Origin: JBGPTK01 sp963797765 | GTDB lineage: Bacteria; Acidobacteriota; Terriglobia; Acidiferrales; UBA7541 | Assembly (NCBI GenBank): GCA_963797765.1 | Contig: CAWCQU010000003.1 | Location: 1,364,001-1,428,000 of the forward strand | Direction of reading: 5' to 3' | Length of the DNA: 64,000 nucleotides | Shown here: one piece after another, positions 36,649 to 45,300 of the stretch | How positions within the stretch are numbered: position 1 is the stretch's first letter | How the letters are laid out: each line of letters begins with the position of its first letter | Made by a program: the position numbers and the translations under genes | Notes under the pieces: generated by a model | Told to the model about the DNA's origin: nothing | The model's database searches: none | Seen by the model: only the letters and a program-made list of their open reading frames with translations

Positions 36649-37923
36649 CTATCCATTCTGAGCGATAGCGCGCAGCACAGTCCGGAACCGATTGATCTCC
36701 TCGAATGTGTTGTAGTGAACCAGCGAGATGCGGACCGCGCCAGATTCCATCGTGAGCCCCAGCCTGGCCATCAAGCGTGGCGAATACATGTGGCCGTCGC
36801 GCCCGCCGATTCCTGCGCTTGCCAACTTTTCGACGACTCTCGAAGGAGGTATCTTCTTCAAATTGAAGCAAAACGTGGGGACCCGATGCGCGACCATTCC
36901 GGGATCACGAACGCCGTATATGTCCGCGCCGCATTCCACAAGCACCTGCAATAACTCCTGCGAAAGAGAGGCTTCGTAATCGCGAATGTTTCGCATGGCA
37001 GATAGCAGATTCTTCCGGCTTGAACCGTTCGAATCCCCTTGCGACAGTTTTTTTCCCAATGCTTCCAGATATTGAACCGCCGCATCCATGCCTGCCACAT
37101 TCTCATAAACAAAAGTTCCCACTTCGATCTTGCCGGGTGGTTCGTCGGGAATAAAATCTTCACGGAAAGTTTGCAACCGGTCCAACACATCGCGGCGTCC
37201 CCACAAGAATCCCATGTGCGGAGAAAAAATCTTGTATCCAGAGCAGACCAGGTAATCGCAATCCCACTGCTGAACGTCGATGGGACCGTGAGGCCCATAG
37301 TGTACGCAGTCGAGAAAGACTTCCGCGCCTGCCGCATGCGCAGCTTTGGCAACTCCAGCCACATCAACCACCGAGCCAATCGCGTTTGAGGTAACCGTGC
37401 AAGCGATCAACCGCGTTCGCGATGAAAGCAAAGACTGCAGATCTTCGACGTGCAGGTTTCCATCTTCCCGCATGCGCCACCAAAGAAATTTGGCCCCTTC
37501 CCTTCCCAGCGCCAGCCAGGGCGCAATATTCCCTTCATGATCCATGTCGCTCAATATGATTTCGTTGCGATCGCCCAGGGTTTGACCTATAGCCAAGCTG
37601 ACCAGGCGAATAAAGGTCGTAGCGTTCATCCCGAAGCACACTTCACTCGGGTCATTCGCATTCAAAAAAGTTGCGACGCTTTTTCGGGCGCGCGCGATTG
37701 TCGCGTCCACCTCCTGGCTCTTCGCATAGCGCCCGCCCCGCTGCACATTGCATTCCAGCAAGTGATGGGTGATTGCATCCAGAACCGATTGGGGAATTTG
37801 TGCGCCCGCTGCATTATCAAAAAAGATAAATTCACCCGCCATTCGAAGAGCGGGAAACAACCGTCGAATTTCCTCGACGGGAAACAGAGTTTGGGTTTTC
37901 ACGCTTTGCGTGTCGTTCGGCAT
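36649..37923 (-). CDS. PLP-dependent class V aminotransferase-fold enzyme (3)
   Basis: 424 residues from ATG 37923 after GGAAGGTGAAAGAA; the longer open frame to 38133 crosses promoter C and is rejected. Class V features are FIFFDNAAGAQIPQSV, FGMNATTFIRLVSLA (phosphate-binding), VFLDCVHYGPHGPID (Asp) and LVCSGYKIFSPHMGFLWG with the PLP-lysine. The N-terminal part is that of the cysteine-desulfurase-like group found in catabolic clusters. It is preceded by the third matching promoter, linking it to the amidohydrolase genes despite the FMN enzyme gene between them. Confidence 0.87.
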   Translation of the reverse strand: MPNDTQSVKTQTLFPVEEIRRLFPALRMAGEFIFFDNAAGAQIPQSVLDAITHHLLECNVQRGGRYAKSQEVDATIARARKSVATFLNANDPSEVCFGMNATTFIRLVSLAIGQTLGDRNEIILSDMDHEGNIAPWLALGREGAKFLWWRMREDGNLHVEDLQSLLSSRTRLIACTVTSNAIGSVVDVAGVAKAAHAAGAEVFLDCVHYGPHGPIDVQQWDCDYLVCSGYKIFSPHMGFLWGRRDVLDRLQTFREDFIPDEPPGKIEVGTFVYENVAGMDAAVQYLEALGKKLSQGDSNGSSRKNLLSAMRNIRDYEASLSQELLQVLVECGADIYGVRDPGMVAHRVPTFCFNLKKIPPSRVVEKLASAGIGGRDGHMYSPRLMARLGLTMESGAVRISLVHYNTFEEINRFRTVLRAIAQNG

Positions 37924-38047
37924 TTCTTTCACCTTCCTATATCCAGGTCTTCCTGCAGCCCGAAAATGTGCCGCTGGATTCTGTCGTACCGGGGGACGGC
38001 CCTGAAGCGGTGCTGCACCAGCAAACATCGCCACGAGAAGGATGGAC

Positions 38048-38107
38048 GCTACACCGCACGCCGCCGGGCTGTCAAGTCCCACATCCATGGTATACCAGTC
38101 GTATGTC
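38048..38107 (-). promoter_or_regulatory. Promoter/operator C, with a perfect GntR/FadR-type palindrome
   Basis: Minus strand: TTGACA (38070-38075), 16-base spacer, TGTAGC (38048-38053). TGGTATACCA (38088-38097) is a perfect palindrome that fits the TNGTNNACNA consensus of FadR-group GntR regulators. CGTATGTC is at 38100-38107. It lies between the class V gene (3) and the divergent GntR gene. Confidence 0.78.
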
Positions 38108-38225
38108 GGCTGGGCCCGGTTGCGATTGCGCAAGCAAGTTCGTCGCAGTCCAAAATGGATATCCCTTTTCCTGTTGCAGTTTCTGCTAATCTAATTTACT
38201 CTTTGCTTCCACGAAGGAGTTCCTC

Positions 38226-39002
38226 TTGCCGGATCGGAAGCGAGTGAGCGGAAAAACGGCGCGTGCCAGAAAGTCTCGTTCGTCAGCGGCGAGAAAGGCA
38301 CTAATTCTCCCCAGCTTTGGACATTCCGCGGCGGGAGGCCAGAACGGCCGCAGCACTCTCAGCGAGCGCGTCTACCAGGCCCTGAAACGCGACATTATCC
38401 GCGGACTATACCCTGCCGGCGAAGCTCTCGGCGAAAAAGCGCTGGCCCAACGCTATCGCGGCAGTCGTACTCCCGTTCGCGAGGCGGCTGTCCGTTTGCA
38501 GCAGGAAAATCTGTTGCGGATCGTTCCGAATCGAGGCTATTTCGTCAGCTCGATGACCATCAGCTGGCTCAATGAAATTTACGAATTCCGGGCTGCGATT
38601 GAAGGCGCATGCGCGGAACTGGCTGCTCGAAAAGGAAACGACGCAAAACTCCTGGACGAGCTCACTCGACTGGGAAAAACAGAATACGAAACCAACGACC
38701 GTTCCAGCTACGAGCATTTCATCAAAGCGGATACGGCTTTCCACATTGGAATCGCTCGCCTCACCCGCAACCCGATGCTCGTCCGCGCTGTCTCCGACAT
38801 GCGCTGCCACATGGAACGGGTCATGTACGCCGCCATCGATATCGGCTATTACGGAGAAGCCCCGGTTCTAGAGCATTCCGAAATTATCAAGGCCATTCGA
38901 AGCCACGACGGTGATTTGGCCAGACGCCTTACCTACGATCACATCTTGCAATCGCGCGGAAAGGTGCTGCGTCTTGCGAGCGGCGGTCACACTGTTGAGT
39001 AA
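38226..39002 (+). CDS. GntR-family (FCD/FadR-type) transcriptional regulator
   Basis: 258 residues from TTG 38226 with AAGGAG eight bases upstream. The N-terminus is a basic Arg/Ser/Ala tail. The winged helix lies at about 44-110 (STLSERVYQALKRDIIRG, GSRTPVREAAVRLQQENL, RIVPNRGYFV), and the FCD domain at about 118-245 with the metal-ligand pattern DTAFHIGIA and HSEIIKAIRSHDGDLA plus a final His in DHILQSR. FCD proteins sense small carboxylic acids through this metal site. Promoter C, with a FadR-type palindrome, lies ~120 bases upstream, and two similar sites are nearby. It probably controls this locus. Confidence 0.92.
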   Translation: MPDRKRVSGKTARARKSRSSAARKALILPSFGHSAAGGQNGRSTLSERVYQALKRDIIRGLYPAGEALGEKALAQRYRGSRTPVREAAVRLQQENLLRIVPNRGYFVSSMTISWLNEIYEFRAAIEGACAELAARKGNDAKLLDELTRLGKTEYETNDRSSYEHFIKADTAFHIGIARLTRNPMLVRAVSDMRCHMERVMYAAIDIGYYGEAPVLEHSEIIKAIRSHDGDLARRLTYDHILQSRGKVLRLASGGHTVE

Positions 39003-39035
39003 CCGCCCGGTCTGGTAACCGGGCTCGGCAGAAGC

Positions 39036-39791
39036 GTGCCCCGTCCTCCCATTCAGATCATTCCGCTGCCGGGATTGCCGGAAATCTCTCCCGGCGATGA
39101 CCTTGCCCGCCTGATCGCGGAAGCCATAAGACAAACTGATATCCGCGTGGGCGCGAAAGATATTTTTGTCGTTGCACACAAGATTGTGTCCAAATCAGAA
39201 GGAAGAATTGTTCATCTCGATTCCGTGAAGCCTTCGGAACGCGCTGAACAATGGGCCGCCGATTATCATAAAGACCCCCGATTGATCGAACTTGTTTTGC
39301 TCCAGGCAAAGCGAATTTTGAAAATGGAGCGTGGCGTGATTGTCGCGGAGACAAGTCACGGCTTTGTTTGCGCGAATGCCGGCGTCGACGCCTCCAACAC
39401 GCCTGAAAGCACCGCAATCTTGCTCCCGGAAGATCCTGACCGCTCCGCGAATATGTTGCGCACGCAACTCATAAGAACTTTTGGCGTTTCCGTCGGCGTA
39501 ATTATTTCAGACACCTTTGGACGTCCGTGGCGCGAAGGTCTGGTAAATGTTGCATTGGGTGTTGCAGGCCTCGCCCCAATGGTTGATTACCGCGGGCAAA
39601 CGGACGCCAGTGGAAAAACTCTGCAGGCCACTCTAATCGCCCTCGCGGATGAGGTGGCTTCAGCCGCCGAGTTGGTCATGGGCAAAGCGGACCGCGTGCC
39701 AGTGGCCATTGTGCAAGGCGTGCAAACATCGCTCCAAACCGGCAGCGGGCGCGAGTTAATCCGTCCTGCCGAGCGAGATATTTTTCGCTAG
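39036..39791 (+). CDS. cofE: Coenzyme F420-0:L-glutamate ligase
   Basis: 251 residues from GTG 39036. CofE motifs are IIPLPGLPEISPGDDLARLI, VVAHKIVSKSEG, LLQAKRILKMERGVIVAETSHGFVCANAGVDAS (spread over residues ~86-120) and SDTFGRPWREGLVNVALGVAG. The enzyme adds glutamates to F420-0 with GTP. The length fits stand-alone CofE, without the nitroreductase domain of FbiB. The gene follows the GntR gene by 33 bases in the same direction and is likely co-transcribed with it. cofD and cofG/cofH are not in this window, whereas cofC and an F420 reductase are at 62-64 kb. Confidence 0.93.
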   Translation: MPRPPIQIIPLPGLPEISPGDDLARLIAEAIRQTDIRVGAKDIFVVAHKIVSKSEGRIVHLDSVKPSERAEQWAADYHKDPRLIELVLLQAKRILKMERGVIVAETSHGFVCANAGVDASNTPESTAILLPEDPDRSANMLRTQLIRTFGVSVGVIISDTFGRPWREGLVNVALGVAGLAPMVDYRGQTDASGKTLQATLIALADEVASAAELVMGKADRVPVAIVQGVQTSLQTGSGRELIRPAERDIFR

Positions 39792-40045
39792 AGCCATTCT
39801 GCCAATGGACAAGCTTCCGCCGTTGCCGATAAGATAAGTCGTCGCTGCACGCATTTGCACGGCCTGGTGTTACGCTTTTGCATTTGTAGGGGCCGGCTTT
39901 AGCCGCGCCCTTCTTGTATTTGTCGGGGCCGGCTTCACGCCTGCCCTGAGCTTCGAAGGGCCGTGCTGCTTCTGCACCCCGATGAATTTGTTCGGGGCGC
40001 CCGTTCCAAAATTGGAAAGCAGCGTCCTAAAGGAATATCGAACCC
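39792..40045 (+). repeat. Intergenic spacer with tandem GC-rich repeat copies
   Basis: Two near copies of a unit, tgtaggggccggctttagcc (from 39885) and tgtcggggccggcttcacgc (from 39920), are followed by a related palindromic stretch around 39946-40010 (ggggccggc, gggccgtgc, ggggcgccc). This is typical of short dispersed palindromic elements. No coding frame is seen here. Confidence 0.5.
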
Positions 40046-41068
40046 ATGCGACTAGTCACATTTGAAGCAGCTCCCCATCAGCCCCGAATCGGCGCCGTCA
40101 CCGCCGATCAGCACATCATTGACCTCAATTTTGCTTACGCTCTTTATCTGCGAGACGTGGAATCTGAACCGGCTTTCTATCGCTTGGCCGATGCTCGCGT
40201 TCCCGCCGATATGCGAGGCCTATTTGAAGGCGGCGATCATAGTCTCGATGCCGCAAGAAAAGCTCTGGCCTACATCCAGAAGCTGGGTCACGAAGCTAAA
40301 GGCCCTTCCGGCGAAACGCTCGTCTTCCCGTTCAGCAGCGTCAAACTGCGCGCCCCTATTCAACCAAAAAAATTCTTCCATACCGCGGGCAATTTCCGCG
40401 AACATCACGAAGAGGCCCAAAAGGCGGGATTCTCCCACCCGGTGATGCCCTGGATTGTCTTCTTCCAGAACGTCGACGCAATTATCGGCACGGACGAGCC
40501 CGTGATTTATCCCGAGAGCATGACCCAGGAGCTCGACTACGAGCTTGAGCTTGCCGTGGTCCTGAAAAAGGCCGGCAAACACTTCGACGCCGAACAAGCC
40601 AAGGACTACATCGGCGGCTACGTTATTTTCAATGACATCACGGCTCGCGATATTCAGCGGCGTGAAATGAAATCCGGTGTCTTCAGTTTCTGCAAGGGAA
40701 TTGACACCTTCTGCCCCCTTGGCCCGTGGATTGTGACCGCGGACGAAATTGCCGATCCTCACAATCTGGCAATGGAGCTGCGCGTCAACGGCGAACCGCG
40801 CCAGCAATCCCATTCCAAGAAAATGTCCGTAAAAATCCCCGAGATCCTTTCTCATTACTCGGCGATGGGATACAGCGCGGGAGATGTAGTTTCCACCGGC
40901 ACCGTTTCCGGAGTGGCTGCATTCAGCGGCGATCCGAAAGCGTGGTATTTGAAGCCCGGCGACGTGATGGAATGCGAAATTGAAAAAATCGGAATCCTGC
41001 GGAATCCCGTAATTTCCTGGCAACAAGCCTACGGAGACACATCGGCCGCCGCGGGAGGAACGAAATGA
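40046..41068 (+). CDS. Fumarylacetoacetate hydrolase-family protein
   Basis: 340 residues from ATG 40046. The FAH fold has a ~60-residue N-terminal domain (LVTFEAAPHQPRIGAV, LRAPIQPKKFFHTAGNFREH) and a metal-binding core: ELDYELELAVVLKKAGKHF (E-x-E ligands), GGYVIFNDITARDIQ, and KGIDTFCPLGPWIVT. Near the end are STGTVSGVAAFSGDP and KPGDVMECEIEKIG. The family cleaves or hydrates 2-oxo acids (fumarylpyruvate, acylpyruvates, 2-hydroxyhepta-2,4-diene-1,7-dioate type) using Mg2+. It ends in ATGA overlap with the DRE-TIM gene, so both proteins probably act on the same pathway. Confidence 0.92.
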   Translation: MRLVTFEAAPHQPRIGAVTADQHIIDLNFAYALYLRDVESEPAFYRLADARVPADMRGLFEGGDHSLDAARKALAYIQKLGHEAKGPSGETLVFPFSSVKLRAPIQPKKFFHTAGNFREHHEEAQKAGFSHPVMPWIVFFQNVDAIIGTDEPVIYPESMTQELDYELELAVVLKKAGKHFDAEQAKDYIGGYVIFNDITARDIQRREMKSGVFSFCKGIDTFCPLGPWIVTADEIADPHNLAMELRVNGEPRQQSHSKKMSVKIPEILSHYSAMGYSAGDVVSTGTVSGVAAFSGDPKAWYLKPGDVMECEIEKIGILRNPVISWQQAYGDTSAAAGGTK

Positions 41069-42276
41069 GCCCGGCGGCAAACGAGACTCACGACAAAGGC
41101 ATTTGGGTCAGCGACCTGAATTCGAATTCCAGCATCCGGCCTCGTCTGAACGTATCTGCTCCGATCCGCTTCTACGACACAACGCTGCGCGACGGCGAAC
41201 AAACCGTGGGCGTGGTTCTCGATCCGCGACAGAAGTTGGATTTGGCGCTCCAAATCGATTCCCTGGGAATCAGCCGCATAGAAGCAGGATTCCCTCGCGT
41301 CTCTGCCGAGGACGCCGAAGCGATTCGCCTGATTTCGCGGGAGGGCTTGAAAGCGGAAATATGGGGATTCGCGCGCGCAGTCCGCGCGGATATCGACGAA
41401 CTGGTGAAGCTCGAATTGAAATTCACGGTCATCGAAACTCCCACCAGCGAAATCAAATTGAAGGCTTACGGCATCAGCCACGAAGAAGCAATCCGCCGCG
41501 CCACCGATGCAGTGAGCCACGCCAAGACAAATGGCATTTACGTCGCATTTTTCCCCGTGGATTCCACGCGCGCCGACTTGAATTTCTTGAAGTCCATCTA
41601 TCGCGCGACCGTGGATGCAGGGGCCGATGAAGCTGTAATTGTAGACACGATCGGCGCCTGCGGACCCGAGGCGATTGAATATCTAATTGGCGAAGTGCGA
41701 AATTGGCTGGGACCAGGAATTCCAATACATTTTCACGGGCACAATGATTTTGGTCTGGCAACTGCATGCGCCATCGCAGCCGTCCGCGCCGGAGCCACAT
41801 GGATTCAGGGCACGATCAATGGAATGGGCGAGCGTGCCGGCAACGCTGATCTGGGCGAAGTCGCGCTAGCGCTGCAGTGTCTATACGATGTGCCGGTCGC
41901 TCTCGATCTTGCGCGGATTCGCGAGGTTTCGCGCATTGTGCGCGAAACTTCCAACTATGAGCTCGAGCCCTGGAAGCCCGTGGTGGGCCGCAATTTATTT
42001 GTGCGTGAAAGCGGCGCCGTTGCCAGCCAGTTCCACATTCCCGAAGCAATCGAACCATTTTCGGCCGATATTGTGGGCGCGCAACGGGAAATTGTGCTCG
42101 GTAAAAAGAGCGGCCTGGACAGCGTGGCTTTGAAAGCAAAAGAACTTGGTTTGGACGTCACCGAATCGCAGCGGCCGGCAATTCTTGCCGCGGTGAAGAG
42201 CCTGGGCATCTCCTCGCGCCGTCTGATTTCAGACGATGAATTTCGCCTAATCGTTCAGGGAGCTCATTCCAAGTAA
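41065..42276 (+). CDS. DRE-TIM metallolyase-family enzyme (homocitrate/isopropylmalate synthase or HMG-CoA lyase-like)
   Basis: 403 residues starting in an ATGA overlap. The DRE-TIM motif is IRFYDTTLRDGEQTVGV at residues 32-48. Other matches are RIEAGFPRVSAEDAEAI, IHFHGHNDFGLATACAIAAV (metal-binding HxH), and GTINGMGERAGNADLGEVAL, the glycine-rich signature of alpha-isopropylmalate/homocitrate synthases. There is no C-terminal LeuA regulatory domain. The enzyme probably joins an acyl-CoA to a 2-oxo acid or does the reverse cleavage. Coupled to an FAH-family gene, an aldol or Claisen step on a 2-oxo acid product is plausible. Confidence 0.88.
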   Translation: MSPAANETHDKGIWVSDLNSNSSIRPRLNVSAPIRFYDTTLRDGEQTVGVVLDPRQKLDLALQIDSLGISRIEAGFPRVSAEDAEAIRLISREGLKAEIWGFARAVRADIDELVKLELKFTVIETPTSEIKLKAYGISHEEAIRRATDAVSHAKTNGIYVAFFPVDSTRADLNFLKSIYRATVDAGADEAVIVDTIGACGPEAIEYLIGEVRNWLGPGIPIHFHGHNDFGLATACAIAAVRAGATWIQGTINGMGERAGNADLGEVALALQCLYDVPVALDLARIREVSRIVRETSNYELEPWKPVVGRNLFVRESGAVASQFHIPEAIEPFSADIVGAQREIVLGKKSGLDSVALKAKELGLDVTESQRPAILAAVKSLGISSRRLISDDEFRLIVQGAHSK

Positions 42277-42416
42277 GATGCCACGCGATTCGCACTAGTC
42301 CGATTCTCCATTTTGAGATATCTCCGGCGCCTTATCGGCTGGCAGAACACCTATAGAGATAGAATGGATGGCAACAAGCTGCCGCACCATGTACGAGCGG
42401 CCTCTGGAGGCGGGCA

Positions 42417-43154
42417 ATGGATCGAGCGCATTTTTATTCCATCATGAATGGCGAAGGAACTCTCGACTACGAATTGTACCTGAACACCAAGGCGCTGCTC
42501 TCCTGCCAGAAGGATTTCAAGGATTTCTGCAACGCCGACGAACTGCAATTCCAGATCGTCCATCAAATCGAAGAACTATGGATGAAGCTGATCAACTACA
42601 CGCTGCTCGACATTGATGATTACCTGCAGAAGGAAAACACGAACCGGGTGATCACTCTCTTCCGCCGAGTGCACATCGCGCTGCGCTTGATGATCGATCA
42701 ACTCGCATTACTTGAGACGATGTCACCCAAGGAATATCAGGAGATTCGCCTGCAGCTTGGAAACGGCAGCGGACAGGAGTCTCCCGGTTTTCGCGTGACA
42801 CTGCGAATGGCTCCGAACCTGTGGGCGTCGTTCAAAACTCACTATATGGAAAAGCACAATCTGACGATCGAGAAGATTTACAACTCGGAATATTCGCACG
42901 GTGATGCCTACATGGTCGCCGAAGCCCTGGCGGAACTCGACGAGCTTTTTCAGCGCTTCCGGTTCGTTCATCTTCAATTGATTCAACGGACAATTGGACT
43001 GGGTTCGCAATCACTGAAGGGCCGCTCCGTGGAACTGCTGAATGAAGGCCTTCGTCACAGATTTTTCCCCGAACTCTGGGACATCCGGCATGAAATGACG
43101 GATTCCTGGGGCGCGCAATACGGACGCGTGCGCGATTCCATCGGCGGTCACTGA
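42417..43154 (+). CDS. Tryptophan 2,3-dioxygenase-fold haem protein, divergent
   Basis: 245 residues from ATG 42417 after GGAGGCGGGCA. TDO features are FQIVHQIEELWMKL (His49 at the active-site His position), IALRLMIDQLALLETMSP, QESPGFRVTLR (Arg126 at the substrate-carboxylate Arg position), and FRFVHLQLIQRTIGLG (His185 at the haem-ligand position), then FFPELWDIRHEM. In true TDOs the next loop is GTGGSSG, which closes over L-Trp. Here it is SQSLKGRS. The fold is also used by MarE and SfmD-type enzymes of natural-product pathways. So haem binding is likely, but the substrate is probably not plain tryptophan. It follows the DRE-TIM gene by 140 bases. Confidence 0.8.
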   Translation: MDRAHFYSIMNGEGTLDYELYLNTKALLSCQKDFKDFCNADELQFQIVHQIEELWMKLINYTLLDIDDYLQKENTNRVITLFRRVHIALRLMIDQLALLETMSPKEYQEIRLQLGNGSGQESPGFRVTLRMAPNLWASFKTHYMEKHNLTIEKIYNSEYSHGDAYMVAEALAELDELFQRFRFVHLQLIQRTIGLGSQSLKGRSVELLNEGLRHRFFPELWDIRHEMTDSWGAQYGRVRDSIGGH

Positions 43155-43178
43155 AATCGGACTCCGCAATTTATTGTA

Positions 43179-43221
43179 GGGGCGCTGCTTGCTGCGCCCC
43201 GGGGCACACAAGAGTGTGTGC
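43179..43221. terminator. Paired inverted repeats between convergent genes
   Basis: ggggcgctgcttgctgcgcccc (43179-43200) has 7-bp arms, and gcacacaagagtgtgtgc (43204-43221) also has 7-bp arms. They lie between the end of the TDO-fold gene and the end of the convergent LLM gene. They may act as bidirectional terminators, but no T-run follows. The first resembles the dispersed palindromes elsewhere in the window. Confidence 0.4.
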
Positions 43222-43261
43222 GGTCTTTCGGAACAGTTCGGTTCTGATTCTCCGGCGTCGT

Positions 43262-44335
43262 TTACTTGCGAAAATGCGGCAGCACTTTTTGGCCGAACAG
43301 CCGCGCCTGTTCCGGACGCTCGTCGCCCCACAGTTCCAGCATGATGTGCGTACATCCCGCCGCCCGATATTCTTCCAGACGCTCGATACATTGCTTCGGC
43401 GTTCCTGCAATCGGACAAACTTTATCCAGCACTGCGTCCGTCACTGCGCGAGCGGCGGCTTTGCGCCCGCCCTGCTCCATGGCTTCCGCGATCGGCCGAA
43501 TCTCATCGAAGCTAAGCCGGGCGCACTCCAGCAGAGTATCGGCCGATCCTTTGATGTTTTGCACTTTGTTGGCCAGGTACATAGCCGCCATTTCGCGCGC
43601 GCCCTCTCGCGCGGTTTTCGGATCTTCGCCGATGCTGCCGACAATCACCGAGCCTAGATCGAGCAACGATGAATCTTTCCCAGCCTTCTGCGCTCCCTCC
43701 AGCATCTTCTCGCGAGAAACCCTGACGAACGCGGGAGTCGTGATACTTGCCGTAAGCAATCCATCCGATTGTGCGCCCGCCAGCCTCTGCAACACCGGCC
43801 CCGTCGCGCCCACATAAATTGGCACGCGCCAACGGCCTACATGAGCATCTTTCTTTAGCGCAGGCGCATTCGCCGAAAAGGCCTTCCCTTCGTATTTCAC
43901 TTCCTCGCCGGAAAGCATCGCGCGGATAATTTCGATACTCTCTTTCATCACCGTGGCCGGTCCCACTTCCTTGCCTTTTTCTCCCTCGCCGATTTCCTTC
44001 ATGAAAATTTTGGACGCGCCCAGTCCAAGAAGGAAACGCCCTTCCCCGGCCGCGTCTTGCAGCACTCGCGCCTCCATCGCGATCTGAACGGGATGCCGCG
44101 TATACGGCGAAATGATTCCCCAGCCAATCGTAATTCTTTTGGTCTCGCGCGCCAGAATCGCGGTAATCGAAGTGGAGGAGCGCGCTTCCATCGAATGCTT
44201 TCGCCACCACGGGTAGGCTTCCGCCAACCAAAACGTGTCGAATCCAGCGGCATCGCAGGCCTGCGCCATCTCCACCGTCTCATTCAGCGGTTCCATGCTG
44301 AGCTGCAAAACACCAATCCGAAAAGGTACGCTCAT
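43262..44335 (-). CDS. LLM-class, probably F420-dependent oxidoreductase (1)
   Basis: 357 residues from ATG 44335. The bacterial-luciferase-like TIM barrel shows RIGVLQLSMEPLNETVEMAQ, AGFDTFWLAEAYPWWRKHS, ITAILARETKRITIGWGIISPYTRHP, GEGRFLLGLGASKIFM and WRVPIYVGATGPVLQRLAGA. The GWGIISPYTRHP region matches the F420-dependent MER and Fgd-type group better than the FMN monooxygenases. Location 15 kb from npdG and 4 kb from cofE supports F420 as cofactor. It precedes a ketopantoate-reductase-like gene's end by 37 bases and ends the minus-strand unit coming from 50 kb. Confidence 0.87.
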   Translation of the reverse strand: MSVPFRIGVLQLSMEPLNETVEMAQACDAAGFDTFWLAEAYPWWRKHSMEARSSTSITAILARETKRITIGWGIISPYTRHPVQIAMEARVLQDAAGEGRFLLGLGASKIFMKEIGEGEKGKEVGPATVMKESIEIIRAMLSGEEVKYEGKAFSANAPALKKDAHVGRWRVPIYVGATGPVLQRLAGAQSDGLLTASITTPAFVRVSREKMLEGAQKAGKDSSLLDLGSVIVGSIGEDPKTAREGAREMAAMYLANKVQNIKGSADTLLECARLSFDEIRPIAEAMEQGGRKAAARAVTDAVLDKVCPIAGTPKQCIERLEEYRAAGCTHIMLELWGDERPEQARLFGQKVLPHFRK

Positions 44336-44372
44336 GGTCTTTGTGTTGACTCCTTGTTAGTAGACAAATGCT

Positions 44373-45293
44373 TCACGGATTTGTCCAGGAATGCTCCAGT
44401 CCTTTAATCAGTGCCCACATAGTTTTATTAAGAGGCGTTGGGACGTTGTATCTCTCGCCCCACTTCACAATGGCGCCATTCATGAAATCCACTTCCGTCT
44501 GCCGCTTGGCAATCACATCTTGCAGCATGCTGGCCTTGTGCTTTCCGGGAGCAGAAGCGCCCTTCTGCACCAGTTGCCGCGGATCGCCGTGCAATTCGAT
44601 TCCCATGGCCTTGGCCACGGCAATTCCTTCCGCGATCAAGTCGTCGAACAATTGTCCGGTTGCAGGCAACCGCGTCGCTGCTCCGTGGTGAAGAAGCGTC
44701 AACGCTCCAACCGGATTTGTCGAGGCGTTGAAAATCAATTTGGTCCACTGCGCGCCGCGGGCATCTTCCAGCGCAATCACGCTCAGCCCTGCGCTGTTCA
44801 GCAACTCGGCCAATTTTCGAACGCGATCCATGGGAGTCTTGGTGGGCTCGAATGGCCCGATCCAGGTATCGCCTTGAATATCGTAACCAACATGCCCGGG
44901 CTCGACGATATGGCCGGCGGGAAAAGTGGTGCCGCGAATTACGAACGGAACATACTCGGCCAGAATTTCTTCATTGCCCACGCCGTTCTGTACCGAACAC
45001 ACCGCGCTTGTTTCCGGAAACAGGTGAGCAGTTTGTTCGATGGCGCCGCGGGTATGGGTGCTCTTGGTGGCGATGATTCCGAAATCGCAAACGGGGATTT
45101 CGCGGGCGTTGTGAGTCGCCTTTACCGGAGCGGAAAAATCCGCTGCTCCCGAAAGCCTCAAACCATTCTTGCGAATCGCTTCCACATGCTCTTTCGCCAC
45201 GTCGTACGCGTAAACTTCCACGTCTCCACGACGCGCCAAATGCGCGGCGAAAATGCTTCCCACCGCGCCGCAACCTACCACGCAAACCTTCAT
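44373..45293 (-). CDS. Ketopantoate reductase-family NAD(P)H oxidoreductase (1)
   Basis: 306 residues from ATG 45293 after GGTGAGGAATCC. The Rossmann nucleotide motif is VVGCGAVGSIFAAHLA, and SVQNGVGNEE, QWTKLIFNASTNPVGAL (with the catalytic Lys of PanE) and SMLQDVIAKRQTEVDFMNGAIV are conserved in PanE. PanE reduces 2-dehydropantoate, but the family also reduces other 2-oxo or 3-oxo acids. Pantothenate partners (panB, panC) are absent and a second copy is 4 kb away, so it likely works on a pathway intermediate. It starts seven bases after the M24 stop. Confidence 0.9.
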   Translation of the reverse strand: MKVCVVGCGAVGSIFAAHLARRGDVEVYAYDVAKEHVEAIRKNGLRLSGAADFSAPVKATHNAREIPVCDFGIIATKSTHTRGAIEQTAHLFPETSAVCSVQNGVGNEEILAEYVPFVIRGTTFPAGHIVEPGHVGYDIQGDTWIGPFEPTKTPMDRVRKLAELLNSAGLSVIALEDARGAQWTKLIFNASTNPVGALTLLHHGAATRLPATGQLFDDLIAEGIAVAKAMGIELHGDPRQLVQKGASAPGKHKASMLQDVIAKRQTEVDFMNGAIVKWGERYNVPTPLNKTMWALIKGLEHSWTNP

Positions 45294-45300
45294 GGATTCC

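Noticed and set aside
23352..43154. Kynurenine pathway (TDO plus kynureninase-like class V enzymes)
   Set aside because: The TDO-fold enzyme lacks the tryptophan loop. The class V genes lie 5-19 kb away under other promoters, and no formylkynurenine hydrolase or 3-hydroxyanthranilate dioxygenase is seen.
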